A stretch of 39,575 bases of DNA from Chloroflexota bacterium (GTDB lineage: Bacteria; Chloroflexota; Dehalococcoidia; Lucifugimonadales; UBA3495). A program made the translations under genes and the position numbers. Below are positions 32,784 through 39,575 of this stretch, piece by piece (position 1 is the stretch's first letter; every line of letters begins with the position of its first letter). The stretch lies in NCBI GenBank assembly GCA_009840175.1, contig VXOI01000075.1:1-39575 (forward strand), in the 5' to 3' direction. Below the pieces are notes generated by a model. That model worked only from the letters and a program-made list of their open reading frames with translations. It made no database searches and had not been told where the DNA came from.

Positions 32784-32822
32784 CGCCCTCACCCTAACCT
32801 TCTCCCAATGGGAGAGGGAATT
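32784..32822 (-). repeat. Palindromic repeat between the two acyl-CoA dehydrogenases
   Basis: An inverted-orientation copy: CGCCCTCACCCTAACCTTCT followed by CCCAATGGGAGAGGGAATT. It ends 12 bases before the next ATG. Confidence 0.88.
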
Positions 32823-32834
32823 GCTAAGGACAAT

Positions 32835-34004
32835 ATGGACATACTTCCCTCCGAAGAAGAACAACTGCTCAAGAACGCGGCCCGCGAGTTCCTGGAGGCC
32901 GAGGTCTCCACGGCTCTGGTACGTGAGATGGAGCTTGACGAAAACGGCTATCCGCCCGCCCTTTGGCAGCAGATGGCCGACTTGGGCTGGCTGGGCCTGG
33001 CTATTCCCGAACAGTACGGCGGCCAGGGACTTCCGTTGACCTACATGGGCCTCGTCATGGAAGAACTGGGCCGCGTCCTCGCCCCGGTGCCCCTGCACAG
33101 CACCATGGTTGCCGCTCTCACCGTCGCCGAGTCCGGTTCCGAGGAACAGAAGCGCGATCTGCTGCCCGCTGTTTGCAGCGGCAGCATGGTGATGACCTGG
33201 GCGGTTATCGAGCGCGACCCCCGCCTCATTCCGTCGGCCATTGTCCAGCAGACCCAGCCTGATGGCGAGGGCTGGATTCTTAACGGCGAAAAGATGTTCG
33301 TCGACAACTTCAACGTCGCTCGGAGCTGCCTGGTGGCGGCGCGAACAGCCCCAGCCTCCGACGACAACGAAGGCATTTCACTGTTCCTTATCGACCCCAA
33401 TGGCGTCGGTGTCTCACAAACGCCCCTGGTGACCATCGCCAAGGACAAGCAGAGTCGCGTGTCCCTCAACAACGTGAGAGTAACCAGCACAGATTTAGTC
33501 GGCGAACTGCACAACGGCTGGCCCATCGTAGAGCGGATGCTGGAGCGGGCCACCGCTCTGCTGTGTTGCCAGATGCTCGGCGCAACCCGCAAAGACGCAG
33601 ACATGGCCATCGAGTACGCCAAGAACCGCGTTGCCTTCGGACGCCCCATCGCCGCCTTCCAGTCCATCCAGCATATGTGCGCCGACATGATTCTCTTCAC
33701 CGACGGCGTTCAACTGCTGACCTACGAGGCCCTGTGGAAGATGGACCAAGGTATGCCCGCCGGGGTGGAAGTCTCTCAGGCCAAGGCTTTCGCCAACGAA
33801 AAGTGCGAGGCCGTAGTGAGACAGTCCCAGGTCATCCACGGCGGCATAGGCTTTATGATGGAGTTCGACCTGCACCTGTGGCTGCGCCGCGTGTCGGCGT
33901 GGACCATGCGTCTGGGAACTACCTTCGATCACCGCGCCAGGATAGCAAGCGCGCTGCTGGACAGGCCGGGCAAGGTGCGCCTCGGACTGCCTTTGCCCGT
34001 ATAG
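32835..34004 (+). CDS. Acyl-CoA dehydrogenase family protein, second of a pair
   Basis: A 389-residue acyl-CoA dehydrogenase of the branch with IPEQYGGQGLPLTYMGLVMEE, a short beta domain (ILNGEKMFVDNFNVA) and the C-terminal SQVIHGGIGFMMEFDLHLWL block. The Arg-rich FAD-contact segment NRVAFGRPIAAFQSIQH is intact. As in its partner, the C-terminal Y-E-G-T catalytic motif is not present. The ATG at 32835 follows CTAAGGACA; the frame is open upstream into the preceding gene and repeat. It is probably a partner subunit of the preceding gene, delivering electrons to the fused ETF upstream. Confidence 0.93.
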   Translation: MDILPSEEEQLLKNAAREFLEAEVSTALVREMELDENGYPPALWQQMADLGWLGLAIPEQYGGQGLPLTYMGLVMEELGRVLAPVPLHSTMVAALTVAESGSEEQKRDLLPAVCSGSMVMTWAVIERDPRLIPSAIVQQTQPDGEGWILNGEKMFVDNFNVARSCLVAARTAPASDDNEGISLFLIDPNGVGVSQTPLVTIAKDKQSRVSLNNVRVTSTDLVGELHNGWPIVERMLERATALLCCQMLGATRKDADMAIEYAKNRVAFGRPIAAFQSIQHMCADMILFTDGVQLLTYEALWKMDQGMPAGVEVSQAKAFANEKCEAVVRQSQVIHGGIGFMMEFDLHLWLRRVSAWTMRLGTTFDHRARIASALLDRPGKVRLGLPLPV

Positions 34005-34034
34005 ACAGAAGTCGTTTCAACCGGAGAATTAAAC

Positions 34035-34235
34035 ATGGCCAAAGACCCCGTTTGCGGGAAGGAAATAGACGAAGCGCAGGCCCGCGCCCAGACATCCATG
34101 ACCCGTCACGGCGCTTCCGAAGTTGACCCGACGCAAGGAACCCGCATCTTCCACGACGGCAGTTGGCTCTACTTCTGCTGCCTCGACTGCCGCACCAAGT
34201 TCCTGGCGAGCCCGGCGACATATACGTCGGCTTAG
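34035..34235 (+). CDS. YHS-domain protein
   Basis: This 66-residue single-domain protein has the YHS pattern: DPVCGKEID at the N-terminus and WLYFCCLDCRTKFLASPATY at the C-terminus. The three or four cysteines probably bind a metal, as in YHS domains attached to metal ATPases and monooxygenases. The segment between (about 18-45) is longer than in minimal YHS domains. The ATG at 34035 follows GGAGAATTAA. It lies 30 bases after the second acyl-CoA dehydrogenase, in the same transcription unit. Confidence 0.9.
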   Translation: MAKDPVCGKEIDEAQARAQTSMTRHGASEVDPTQGTRIFHDGSWLYFCCLDCRTKFLASPATYTSA

Positions 34236-34237
34236 GC

Positions 34238-34277
34238 CGCCCTCACCCTAACCCTCTCCCAGAGGGAGAGGGGATTT
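34238..34277 (-). repeat. Palindromic repeat before the isochorismatase-like gene
   Basis: A near-consensus copy in inverted orientation: CGCCCTCACCCTAACCCTCT followed by CCCAGAGGGAGAGGGGATTT. It begins three bases after the YHS stop codon. Confidence 0.9.
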
Positions 34278-34302
34278 TAAGCCGTCAACCGGAGTTATAG
34301 AT

Positions 34303-34905
34303 ATGCCCGAAGCCCTGAAGCTCAACCCAAAGACCACCGCCGTCATCCTTATCGACATGATCAACGCCGTGGCCAAGGGCGGTAACGAGCCTCCATACGA
34401 CATACCCGCCAACCGGCAAGAGGTCATAGACAACTTTGTCCGCTTGGTGGCCCACTGCCGCCAGGTAGGAACACCCCTCATCTACATAACCACCTATCGC
34501 CGTCCCGACAACGCCGACGCCCCCAAAACCGCCGCCGATGTCGGCGGAGGCGGCGGAGTGCCAATGCTGGAAGGCACCCCGGCCGTCGAGGTCATAGATG
34601 AGCTGGCACCGCAGCCCGGCGACTACGTCGTGGTCAAGCCCCGGTTCAGTGCCTACTACGGCACCAACGTCGAAGGCATCCTGAAGTCCCTGGGCACCGA
34701 GACCATCCTGGTCGGCGGCATATCCACCCAGCGCAGTGTCGAAGGGACCGCCCGCGACGCCAAGAACCGCGATACCCAGTGCGTGGTGGTAAGCGACTGC
34801 TGCACGGCGGGCGAGATTGATGTCCATGAAATGACCATCAATCATGTCCTGCCCCTGCTGGTGAGGGTGCGGAACACCGACGAGGTGATTGCCGCGCTGT
34901 CCTAA
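34303..34905 (+). CDS. Isochorismatase-like hydrolase with Ser in place of catalytic Cys
   Basis: A 200-residue cysteine-hydrolase-fold protein. Asp18 (VILIDMINAV) and Lys112 (VVKPRFSAYYGTN) of the usual Asp-Lys-Cys triad are present. The nucleophile block, usually T-x-x-C-V-E-x-T, reads STQRSVEGTARDA, putting Ser145 where Cys belongs. True isochorismatases also lack the Cys and use the Asp directly, so this protein is unlikely to be a thiol-dependent amidase. The VGGISTQ block contains the cis-peptide typical of the fold. The ATG at 34303 follows CCGGAG at 34290-34295. It belongs to the catabolic gene run. Confidence 0.9.
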   Translation: MPEALKLNPKTTAVILIDMINAVAKGGNEPPYDIPANRQEVIDNFVRLVAHCRQVGTPLIYITTYRRPDNADAPKTAADVGGGGGVPMLEGTPAVEVIDELAPQPGDYVVVKPRFSAYYGTNVEGILKSLGTETILVGGISTQRSVEGTARDAKNRDTQCVVVSDCCTAGEIDVHEMTINHVLPLLVRVRNTDEVIAALS

Positions 34906-34915
34906 ACTGAGTAAC

Positions 34916-34989
34916 ACTCTCACCCTAACCCTCTCTCAGAGGGAGATGGAACCATAGTTTTACCCTCTCTCGTTTAGAGAGGGAATTGT
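34916..34989 (-). repeat. Tandem palindromic repeat, one full and one partial copy
   Basis: The first unit (34916-34951) reads CTCTCACCCTAACCCTCTCT followed by CAGAGGGAGATGGAA. The second (34958-34989) keeps only the arms, ACCCTCTCT and AGAGAGGGAA. This is the only place where two copies are adjacent. Confidence 0.82.
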
Positions 34990-35034
34990 TGGCCTACCCC
35001 TCCCATAGGCAACTATATGGACGGAGGTGTCGTC

Positions 35035-36021
35035 ATGTCCGAAGTGAAGACAGTCCTGGTAGGCACCATTGGACAGGGAATCATGCGCAGCGCCGACGGC
35101 GGCGAGTCCTGGCGGCGGGTGGGCATTGACGCCGGGATGCATTCCGACGCTCTGGTGCGAGCCTTGGGCAACCACCCCGACAGGCCGGGCGTGGTGTTCG
35201 CCGGAACCGACAAGGGGCTGTACCGCAGCGAAGACGGCGGCCAGCACTGGAAGATGCTGGACACCGCCATGAGCGGCTCGTGCGTCTGGGCGATGGCCAT
35301 TGATTCGGCAGACCCAAAGCTCATGTTCGCTGGCACCGGCACCCCCGACAGGTGCGGGGTATTCAGGTCCACCAACGGCGGGGACACCTGGGAGAGACGC
35401 CCGGTGGAAGTAGCCCTCGAATGCCCCAACGTCGGCGTCCCTCGGGTAACCGGCATCGCCATAGACCCCCAGAACCATAATGATGTCTGGGTGGGCTTGG
35501 AAGTTGACGGCCTGCGCCACAGCGCCGACGCTGGCGAGACCTGGGAATCCATCAACGGAGCAATCCCCAATCCCGATGTACACAACGTCGCAGTGGCCGC
35601 CGGGCCGCCCCACACCGTCGTGGTCGTGGTCAACAACGATGTCTACACCAGCGCCGACAACGGCGCAAGCTGGGACCGCCTGGGCATCCGCGACGTGTTC
35701 CCGCTGACCTACCCCAGGGGCATCATGGTGAAGCCGGACGACCCCAACGTGATTTTCGTTACCATCGGGGACACTACCCCCGGCCAGACCGGCACGGTGA
35801 TGCGCTCGAAGGACACAGGCAAGACCTGGGAAGACCTTCCGCTGCCGGTGGAACCCAACACCGCGATGTGGACGGTCAACATCCAGAACGCTGATCCGTC
35901 GGTGGTGTTCGCTGGCAGCCGCTACGGCTACCTTTACCGGAGCGACGATGGCGGCGACTCCTGGAGCAAGCTGCGGCGGGAGTTCAGCGAGATTTCGAGC
36001 GTGATGTGGCTGCCTGAGTAG
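35035..36021 (+). CDS. BNR/Asp-box repeat beta-propeller protein
   Basis: A 328-residue beta-propeller with about seven Asp-box repeats of the S-x-D-x-G-x-(T/S)-W type: SADGGESW, SEDGGQHW, STNGGDTW, SADAGETW, SADNGASW, SKDTGKTW and SDDGGDSW. It resembles the sortilin / plant photosystem-stability-factor group rather than true sialidases; the sialidase FRIP motif is absent. There is no signal peptide despite the family's frequent export. I chose ATG 35035 because GGAGG lies at 35023-35027; an ATG at 35017 would add six residues. It is the last gene of the long plus-strand run and is followed by a strong terminator. Confidence 0.9.
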   Translation: MSEVKTVLVGTIGQGIMRSADGGESWRRVGIDAGMHSDALVRALGNHPDRPGVVFAGTDKGLYRSEDGGQHWKMLDTAMSGSCVWAMAIDSADPKLMFAGTGTPDRCGVFRSTNGGDTWERRPVEVALECPNVGVPRVTGIAIDPQNHNDVWVGLEVDGLRHSADAGETWESINGAIPNPDVHNVAVAAGPPHTVVVVVNNDVYTSADNGASWDRLGIRDVFPLTYPRGIMVKPDDPNVIFVTIGDTTPGQTGTVMRSKDTGKTWEDLPLPVEPNTAMWTVNIQNADPSVVFAGSRYGYLYRSDDGGDSWSKLRREFSEISSVMWLPE

Positions 36022-36046
36022 CAGCTACCGCAAGATTATGGGACGG

Positions 36047-36088
36047 AAAGGCCGCCGGGTACGTGTAAACCCGGCGGCCTTTGCTTTT
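36047..36088 (+). terminator. Rho-independent terminator
   Basis: AAAGGCCGCCGGGT (36047-36060) and ACCCGGCGGCCTTT (36069-36082) form a perfect 14-pair stem with an eight-base loop, followed by GCTTTTCC. It ends the plus-strand catabolic run and may also stop transcription from the HicB-like gene on the other strand. Confidence 0.9.
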
Positions 36089-36104
36089 CCAATAAGATTT
36101 GGCG

Positions 36105-36379
36105 CTACACTGGCGCTGTTTCCGGTTCGATCGCCATAATTGCATCCCTCAGTGTATCTCCCGGAAAATGACAACCTGCGGTGGCAGGTGGCAACGGCAT
36201 ACCGTCTTCGCTGAATATCCCTATCCATTCGTCCACAATTTCGCAAAGCTCGGCAAAAACGGTTTTTCATCATCGCCGTGGCAGTATCCTCCGAATACCA
36301 GACCAGGCACGTAACCTATGTAGACCTGGTCTTCCTCGGACCAGGAAACAACTTTAGCGTAACGCGCGCTATCCTTCAT
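36105..36379 (-). pseudogene. HicB-like antitoxin gene, frameshifted
   Basis: From ATG 36379 with a strong GGAGG upstream, the minus strand reads MKDSARYAKVVSWSEEDQVY, then IGYVPGLVFGGYCHGDDEKP, a HicB-like antitoxin core. That frame stops at 36221 after 52 codons. In the neighbouring frame the family sequence continues as VFAELCEIVDEWIGIFSEDG, then MPLPPATAG, to a stop at 36105-36107. The switch falls at about 36255-36265, between a run of five A and a run of five T, as if one base were lost. No HicA toxin gene is adjacent. It may be a decayed gene or a sequencing slip in a homopolymer. Confidence 0.78.
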
Positions 36380-36412
36380 CGCCTTGACTCCTCCTTCTAT
36401 GCTATCACAGGG

Positions 36413-37330
36413 TCAGCGATAGTGGCGGGCGAGTTCGGAGGCGTAGCGGCGACCGAGGGTGTCGCGGTGTTCGCGCATCCAGTCGGTTAAGCGGGTGGTT
36501 CCGTTGGGTTCTTGTGCGGATACCAGGTGGCCCGCCATCAGGCCATCGAGTTCTTCGCGGGTGAGCACGACGTCTCGAAGCATTGCGCTCATAGCCTGGG
36601 CCATGCCAAAGACCAGCGGCGGCGGCAGGGGGACGATCCGTGCGCGACCTCGAACGGTTCGGCGAATTTGGCGCGCCAACTCCTGAAAGGTAAAGGTCTC
36701 AGGGCCTACGGAGTCGAGGGTTATGTTGCCGTCGGCACTGGCGGACTCAATAGAAAGGCGGGCCACGTCGTCTACGAACACGGGCTGCAGGCGGTATTCT
36801 CCTTGTCCGGCGACGGGGAAGACAGGGAACCGGCGCAGAAACCATGCGATGTTGTTGATGAGGATGTCTTCGCGCCCGAAGATGACGGTGGGGCGGATTA
36901 TAGAGTAGGACAGGCCGGAGTCCCGGATGTGGCTCTCAACCAGACCCTTGCCGCGGAAGTAGGGGAGCGGCGATTTGGCGTCGGCGCTGGTGATGCTGAT
37001 ATGTACAATGCGCTGCACTCCGGCGGCAACAGCGGCGTCAATCAGGATGCGGCTGTTGCTGACTGCCGCATCGTGGTTAACGGGGCCACGGGCGAAGCGG
37101 ATCCAGTAGGTGTTGTAGAGGGTAGTGGCTCCGCGCAGGCTCTCAACCAACTGCTGAGTGTCGTCGAAGTCCAGCGGGTGACGTTCCACCCGGTCACCGA
37201 AAGGGCTGAAGTTGGCCGGGTTTCGGGTAAGGTTGCGCACCGCCTCTCCCCGGTCGAGCAGGCGCTGGGCGATGTAACGGCCAGTGTATCCGAAGGCTCC
37301 GGTTACTACGGAGAGGCCAGTTTCACTCAT
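36413..37330 (-). CDS. NmrA/NDUFA9-like NAD(P)-binding protein
   Basis: A 305-residue atypical short-chain dehydrogenase. The N-terminal dinucleotide fold has VTGAFGYTGRYIAQRLL (G-x2-G-x2-G), followed by LTRNP at the second strand, HISITSADAKSPLPYFRGKG and IIRPTVIFGREDILINN. It resembles NDUFA9-like and NmrA-like proteins, which bind NAD(P) and often act as regulators or assembly factors rather than dehydrogenases; a Tyr-x3-Lys pair is not evident (YFRGKG only). It is cytosolic. It is separated from the luciferase-like gene upstream on the same strand by a terminator hairpin, so it probably has its own promoter. Confidence 0.88.
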   Translation of the reverse strand: MSETGLSVVTGAFGYTGRYIAQRLLDRGEAVRNLTRNPANFSPFGDRVERHPLDFDDTQQLVESLRGATTLYNTYWIRFARGPVNHDAAVSNSRILIDAAVAAGVQRIVHISITSADAKSPLPYFRGKGLVESHIRDSGLSYSIIRPTVIFGREDILINNIAWFLRRFPVFPVAGQGEYRLQPVFVDDVARLSIESASADGNITLDSVGPETFTFQELARQIRRTVRGRARIVPLPPPLVFGMAQAMSAMLRDVVLTREELDGLMAGHLVSAQEPNGTTRLTDWMREHRDTLGRRYASELARHYR

Positions 37331-37353
37331 ATTGCGCCTTCATATCGTATCGG

Positions 37354-37390
37354 AGAAACAGCCCCGCTCACTAAAGCGGGGCTGTTCGTC
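37354..37390 (-). terminator. Rho-independent terminator after the luciferase-like gene
   Basis: AACAGCCCCGCT (37357-37368) and AGCGGGGCTGTT (37375-37386) form a perfect 12-pair stem with a six-base loop. On the minus strand the stem is followed by TTTCTCC. It lies 27 bases after the stop of the gene ending at 37413. Confidence 0.82.
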
Positions 37391-37412
37391 AACCTCGGTA
37401 GGTTCATTGGAG

Positions 37413-38663
37413 TTACGGGGCGAGGCCGGCGGTGCCGGAGCGGATGGTGTCCATGCGGGGGCGGTTGTCGTAGGGCTGCAACTGGACTTCATGCAGGGCG
37501 GGGATGACTTCCTTGCCCAGCAGCTCGATGGAGCGCATGGTTTCCTTGTGGCCCATCGCGCCTTCGTTGCCGTAGATGTGGATATAGCCGGGGCTGAGGC
37601 GCTCGATGACCTCGGTCAGCTTCTGGGTCACGGTGTCGGGGTTGCCGACGATGATGTTGTTGACGCCGCGAAGCTGGTCGTAGGACAGGCCCACGCCCAA
37701 GCCGCCCGCGCCGGCGACGTTGCCGGTGGGCCGCTGGGCCTTGATCTCGACCGATGCACGGGACTGGTAGCCGGGCGGGTCGTTGTGCTCCATCGGACCA
37801 CGCTGGCGGTGCTCGATGGTCCACATGAACTCCTTGCCCAACTCGATGGCCTTTTCGTCGGTATCGGCGACGAAGCAGCGGAGCAGGTAGCCGAAGTGCT
37901 CGGGGCCAGCCGTCCAGCCTTCCTCTTCGGCGGTGTCAATGTAGACCTGCTTGAGCCACTCGGTGGTGTCCACCAGAGCGCCGAGGTTCATGTATGGGTG
38001 CTTGTGCTTGGCGGCCCAGACGACGCTTTCGGGGCTGCCGGTGCCGGGGAACCAGATGTCGGGGCGGGGCTTCTGCATGGGCACCACCCACGGGTTGACG
38101 GCGCGGTAGTGGTAGTACTGGCCCTCGTAGCGGAAGGGGCCGGGCTCGGTCCAGCACTTGATGATGAGGTCGTGGGCCTCCTCGAAGCGGGCGCGGTTCT
38201 CGGTGGGGTTGACGCCGCCCTGCAACGTCTCGACGGCGGTGCCGCGGACGAAGCCGGAGATAATGCGGCCGCCGGAGTAGCAGTCCAGCATGGCGATTTC
38301 TTCGGCCATGCGGATGGGGTCGTTAATGGCGATGACGTTGCCCAGGATGGCAATCTTGACGTTCTTGGTGAGCTTGGAGATGACGGCGGCGTCGAGATTG
38401 ACGGCCGGCTTCATGCACCAGTACGAAGCGTGATGCTCGTTGCTCATAATGCCATCGAAGCCGACCTCATCGGCCAGGGCATACTGCTCATGGTACTGGT
38501 TGTATAGGACGCTGGCCTTGTGGGGGTCAAAATAGGTGTTGGGGAACCCCAGGCGGCCAGAGTCGTACTGTTCCAAGTCGGCGTCGCTGACGTGGCCGTA
38601 GGGCTGCTCGGAGAACCAGTAAATTTCCGCTTTGTCTTTGGGTCGCGCAAGCTGATCGACCAT
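37413..38663 (-). CDS. Luciferase-like (LLM-class) flavin-dependent monooxygenase
   Basis: A 416-residue luciferase-like monooxygenase, an FMNH2-dependent TIM-barrel enzyme. Family marks are EVGFDGIMSNEHH, KIAILGNVIAINDPIRMAEE, MLDCYSGGRIISGFVRGT and the PDIWFPGTGSPESVVWAA phosphate-side loop; INNIIVGNP-type sequence near the end reads VNNIIVGNPDTV. Members oxidise diverse organic substrates (alkanesulfonates, ketones, chelators). Such enzymes are abundant in SAR202-type Chloroflexota. The ATG at 38663 has AAGGAG seven bases upstream; the open frame back to 38960 is not conserved. No flavin reductase is nearby. It has a promoter with an operator-like palindrome and a 139-base leader. Confidence 0.93.
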   Translation of the reverse strand: MVDQLARPKDKAEIYWFSEQPYGHVSDADLEQYDSGRLGFPNTYFDPHKASVLYNQYHEQYALADEVGFDGIMSNEHHASYWCMKPAVNLDAAVISKLTKNVKIAILGNVIAINDPIRMAEEIAMLDCYSGGRIISGFVRGTAVETLQGGVNPTENRARFEEAHDLIIKCWTEPGPFRYEGQYYHYRAVNPWVVPMQKPRPDIWFPGTGSPESVVWAAKHKHPYMNLGALVDTTEWLKQVYIDTAEEEGWTAGPEHFGYLLRCFVADTDEKAIELGKEFMWTIEHRQRGPMEHNDPPGYQSRASVEIKAQRPTGNVAGAGGLGVGLSYDQLRGVNNIIVGNPDTVTQKLTEVIERLSPGYIHIYGNEGAMGHKETMRSIELLGKEVIPALHEVQLQPYDNRPRMDTIRSGTAGLAP

Positions 38664-38928
38664 TCTCCACTCCTTTTCCGGCTGTGTTGGAACCGGATAT
38701 GGGCGCGTACCGGCAGAGATTCCGGTGGCCGTTTGAGTCCGCAAACAGGAAGTATGGTGACGAATTCCTGAACGCGGGCCGGGGCGCATCCCGCCAATTG
38801 TTGGCGCAATTATAGTCAACGCGGATATGTTAGGCAACCGGGCGGAGAGGGTGGAGGACGCCAACCAAGCGACGTGGGAATTGCTCCAACCCCGGCGGGG
38901 CGCGGTGGAGGCCGCCGGGATGGGAGGG
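38664..38928 (-). promoter_or_regulatory. Long 5' leader and upstream region of the luciferase-like gene
   Basis: The predicted transcript starts near 38802, leaving about 139 bases before the ATG. The leader contains several GC-rich segments, such as CCGGAATCTCTGCCGG, able to fold locally. I recognise no known riboswitch core. Beyond the promoter, 38840-38928 holds nothing I can identify. Confidence 0.35.
38792..38837 (-). promoter_or_regulatory. Promoter and operator-like palindrome of the luciferase-like gene
   Basis: On the minus strand TTGCCT (38837-38832) and TATAAT (38814-38809) are spaced by exactly 17 bases. Directly downstream, covering the predicted start site, lies the palindrome CGCCAA-CAA-TTGGCG (38806-38792), a natural repressor-site position. 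Confidence 0.65.
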
Positions 38929-39378
38929 CTACCAGTGGCCGCGCCTGGCGCGTGCGGCACCGGCAGCGTCGGCCAGGGTCTGGGCGAAATAGCCCTTGCC
39001 AGGCTTCCAGACCCTACGAGGCCAGAAGGGGACCTCCACGCGGGAGCGGGGAATCAGGCCACGCTGCGCGGCCTTCGGGAAGAGACTGCGCAGCACGTTG
39101 CTGGGCTGGGGGAGGTACAGCTTGCTGAGACACTCGTCCAGGTAGTCGTGCAGGTGGACGTGGCCCTTGAGCCGGATGCCCCGGTCGCGGAGCTTCCTGA
39201 AGAGGTTGAAGGCCCAATCGTCGCAGGTCAGCTCGGGGTTGGGCCTGCCGGGGGTGACGGCGTCGGCCATCTGCTCGCAGAGTTCCAAGGCCAGGGGAGT
39301 GGCGCGGTAGAGCTGGAGTTGGGTGTCGTATTTGCGCATGAGGGAGTTGACCTGATTTCTTAGCTGAGTGAAGGTCAT
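38929..39378 (-). CDS. Small orphan protein, family A (paralogue of 477-818)
   Basis: A 149-residue basic protein of unknown function. Its first 11 residues, MTFTQLRNQVN, and later blocks (FNLFRKL, HDYLDECLSKLYLPQPSNVL, GLIP) match the small protein at 477-818, so the two are homologous. This copy is longer: it has about 15 extra residues before the middle block and about 40 after it, ending in an Ala/Arg-rich tail. There are no membrane segments or signal peptide. The ATG at 39378 has only a weak GGAAATG upstream. The upstream region holds short tandem phrases (39438-39457) and AT-rich promoter-like sequence. Confidence 0.68.
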   Translation of the reverse strand: MTFTQLRNQVNSLMRKYDTQLQLYRATPLALELCEQMADAVTPGRPNPELTCDDWAFNLFRKLRDRGIRLKGHVHLHDYLDECLSKLYLPQPSNVLRSLFPKAAQRGLIPRSRVEVPFWPRRVWKPGKGYFAQTLADAAGAARARRGHW

Positions 39379-39575
39379 GGTTTCATTTCCATGCTACGTC
39401 TGTCGGTGCTGAGAATTTTGAAAATACGGTAAAAAGCGGACATTTGCGGACATTGGGGGAGATTGATTGACATTGAGGGATGTGTTTGTTGGCATGGATA
39501 TAATAGTATATTAGTTCTGTTTACTTGGCAAGTTTTACCTGGGCGTCGGTTATTTTTCGACGCAGAGGTGGACGC
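39379..39575. other. Spacer upstream of the small orphan gene with micro-repeats
   Basis: GCGGACATTT-GCGGACATTG (39438-39457) is a tandem 10-mer, and GATTGACATTGAGGG follows shortly after. On the minus strand, TTGCCA (39531-39526) and TATACT (39510-39505), 15 bases apart, form a poor promoter candidate for the small gene. The window ends without another gene. Confidence 0.4.

Noticed and set aside
36251-36271. Programmed -1 frameshift site in the HicB-like gene
   Set aside because: The sequence has homopolymers, but no X-XXY-YYZ heptamer falls in the right frame and no stimulatory hairpin is obvious, so mutation or a sequencing slip is simpler.
37284-38507. 407-codon plus-strand frame over the luciferase-like gene
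   Set aside because: It is antisense to a clear family member, and its composition (Val/Gly/Asp/Leu-rich) shows no domain.
1-39575. CRISPR array, prophage or integrative element
   Set aside because: The repeats are dispersed and not regularly spaced with unique spacers, and no integrase, transposase or phage structural gene is present.

Overview
The window is GC-rich bacterial chromosome that most resembles an uncultured Chloroflexota, Dehalococcoidia / SAR202-like. That assignment is inference. It rests on the mix of genes (a luciferase-like monooxygenase, paired acyl-CoA dehydrogenases, a fused electron-transfer flavoprotein, MmgE/PrpD, BNR-repeat protein) and on a guanylate kinase P-loop reading GPSGAGKDAV, a GKD form I associate with this phylum. 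No rRNA, tRNA, CRISPR array, integrase or transposase was recognised.

Layout. 1-3274: a small orphan protein, then hisF, a HAD hydrolase and hisIE. 3271-5483 (minus): an S51-type peptidase and MgtE. 5718-12318: argS, a heterodimeric ABC exporter pair and a tandem universal stress protein. 12458-13863 (minus): a HAD hydrolase followed by a FrnE/DsbA-type oxidoreductase whose first active-site cysteine codon is TGA. 14035-16872: rpiB converging on otsA-otsB (trehalose). 17489-19228: alpha/beta hydrolase plus an NMT1/THI5-like binding protein. 19447-23419: tyrA-aroA-gmk and lipA. 23468-26553: a YtcJ-like amidohydrolase and, convergent, a TTC38-like TPR protein. 26715-36021: pncB, then a co-directional catabolic set (fused ETF, MmgE/PrpD, two acyl-CoA dehydrogenases, YHS protein, isochorismatase-like hydrolase, BNR protein) closed by a strong terminator. 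36105-38663 (minus): a frameshifted HicB-like gene, an NmrA-like protein and a luciferase-like monooxygenase. 38929-39378: a second copy of the small orphan family that opens the window.

The strongest observation is the probable selenoprotein at 12458-13090. TGA stands exactly where the first Cys of a CPWC motif belongs. A strong Shine-Dalgarno and ATG lie upstream in the same frame, and a SECIS-like hairpin follows the TGA at a suitable distance. The second theme is a short palindromic repeat (consensus about CCCTCTCCC..GGGAGAGGGTTAGGGTGAGGGCG) present about ten times. It sits between genes, supplies the end of aroA and the start region of gmk, and lies in frame inside hisF and the amidohydrolase, where it encodes nearly the same peptide. 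A different palindromic repeat lies in frame inside otsB. Small-family paralogues at both ends of the window, a frameshifted HicB-like gene and a luciferase-like gene with a clear promoter and operator-like palindrome are further leads.
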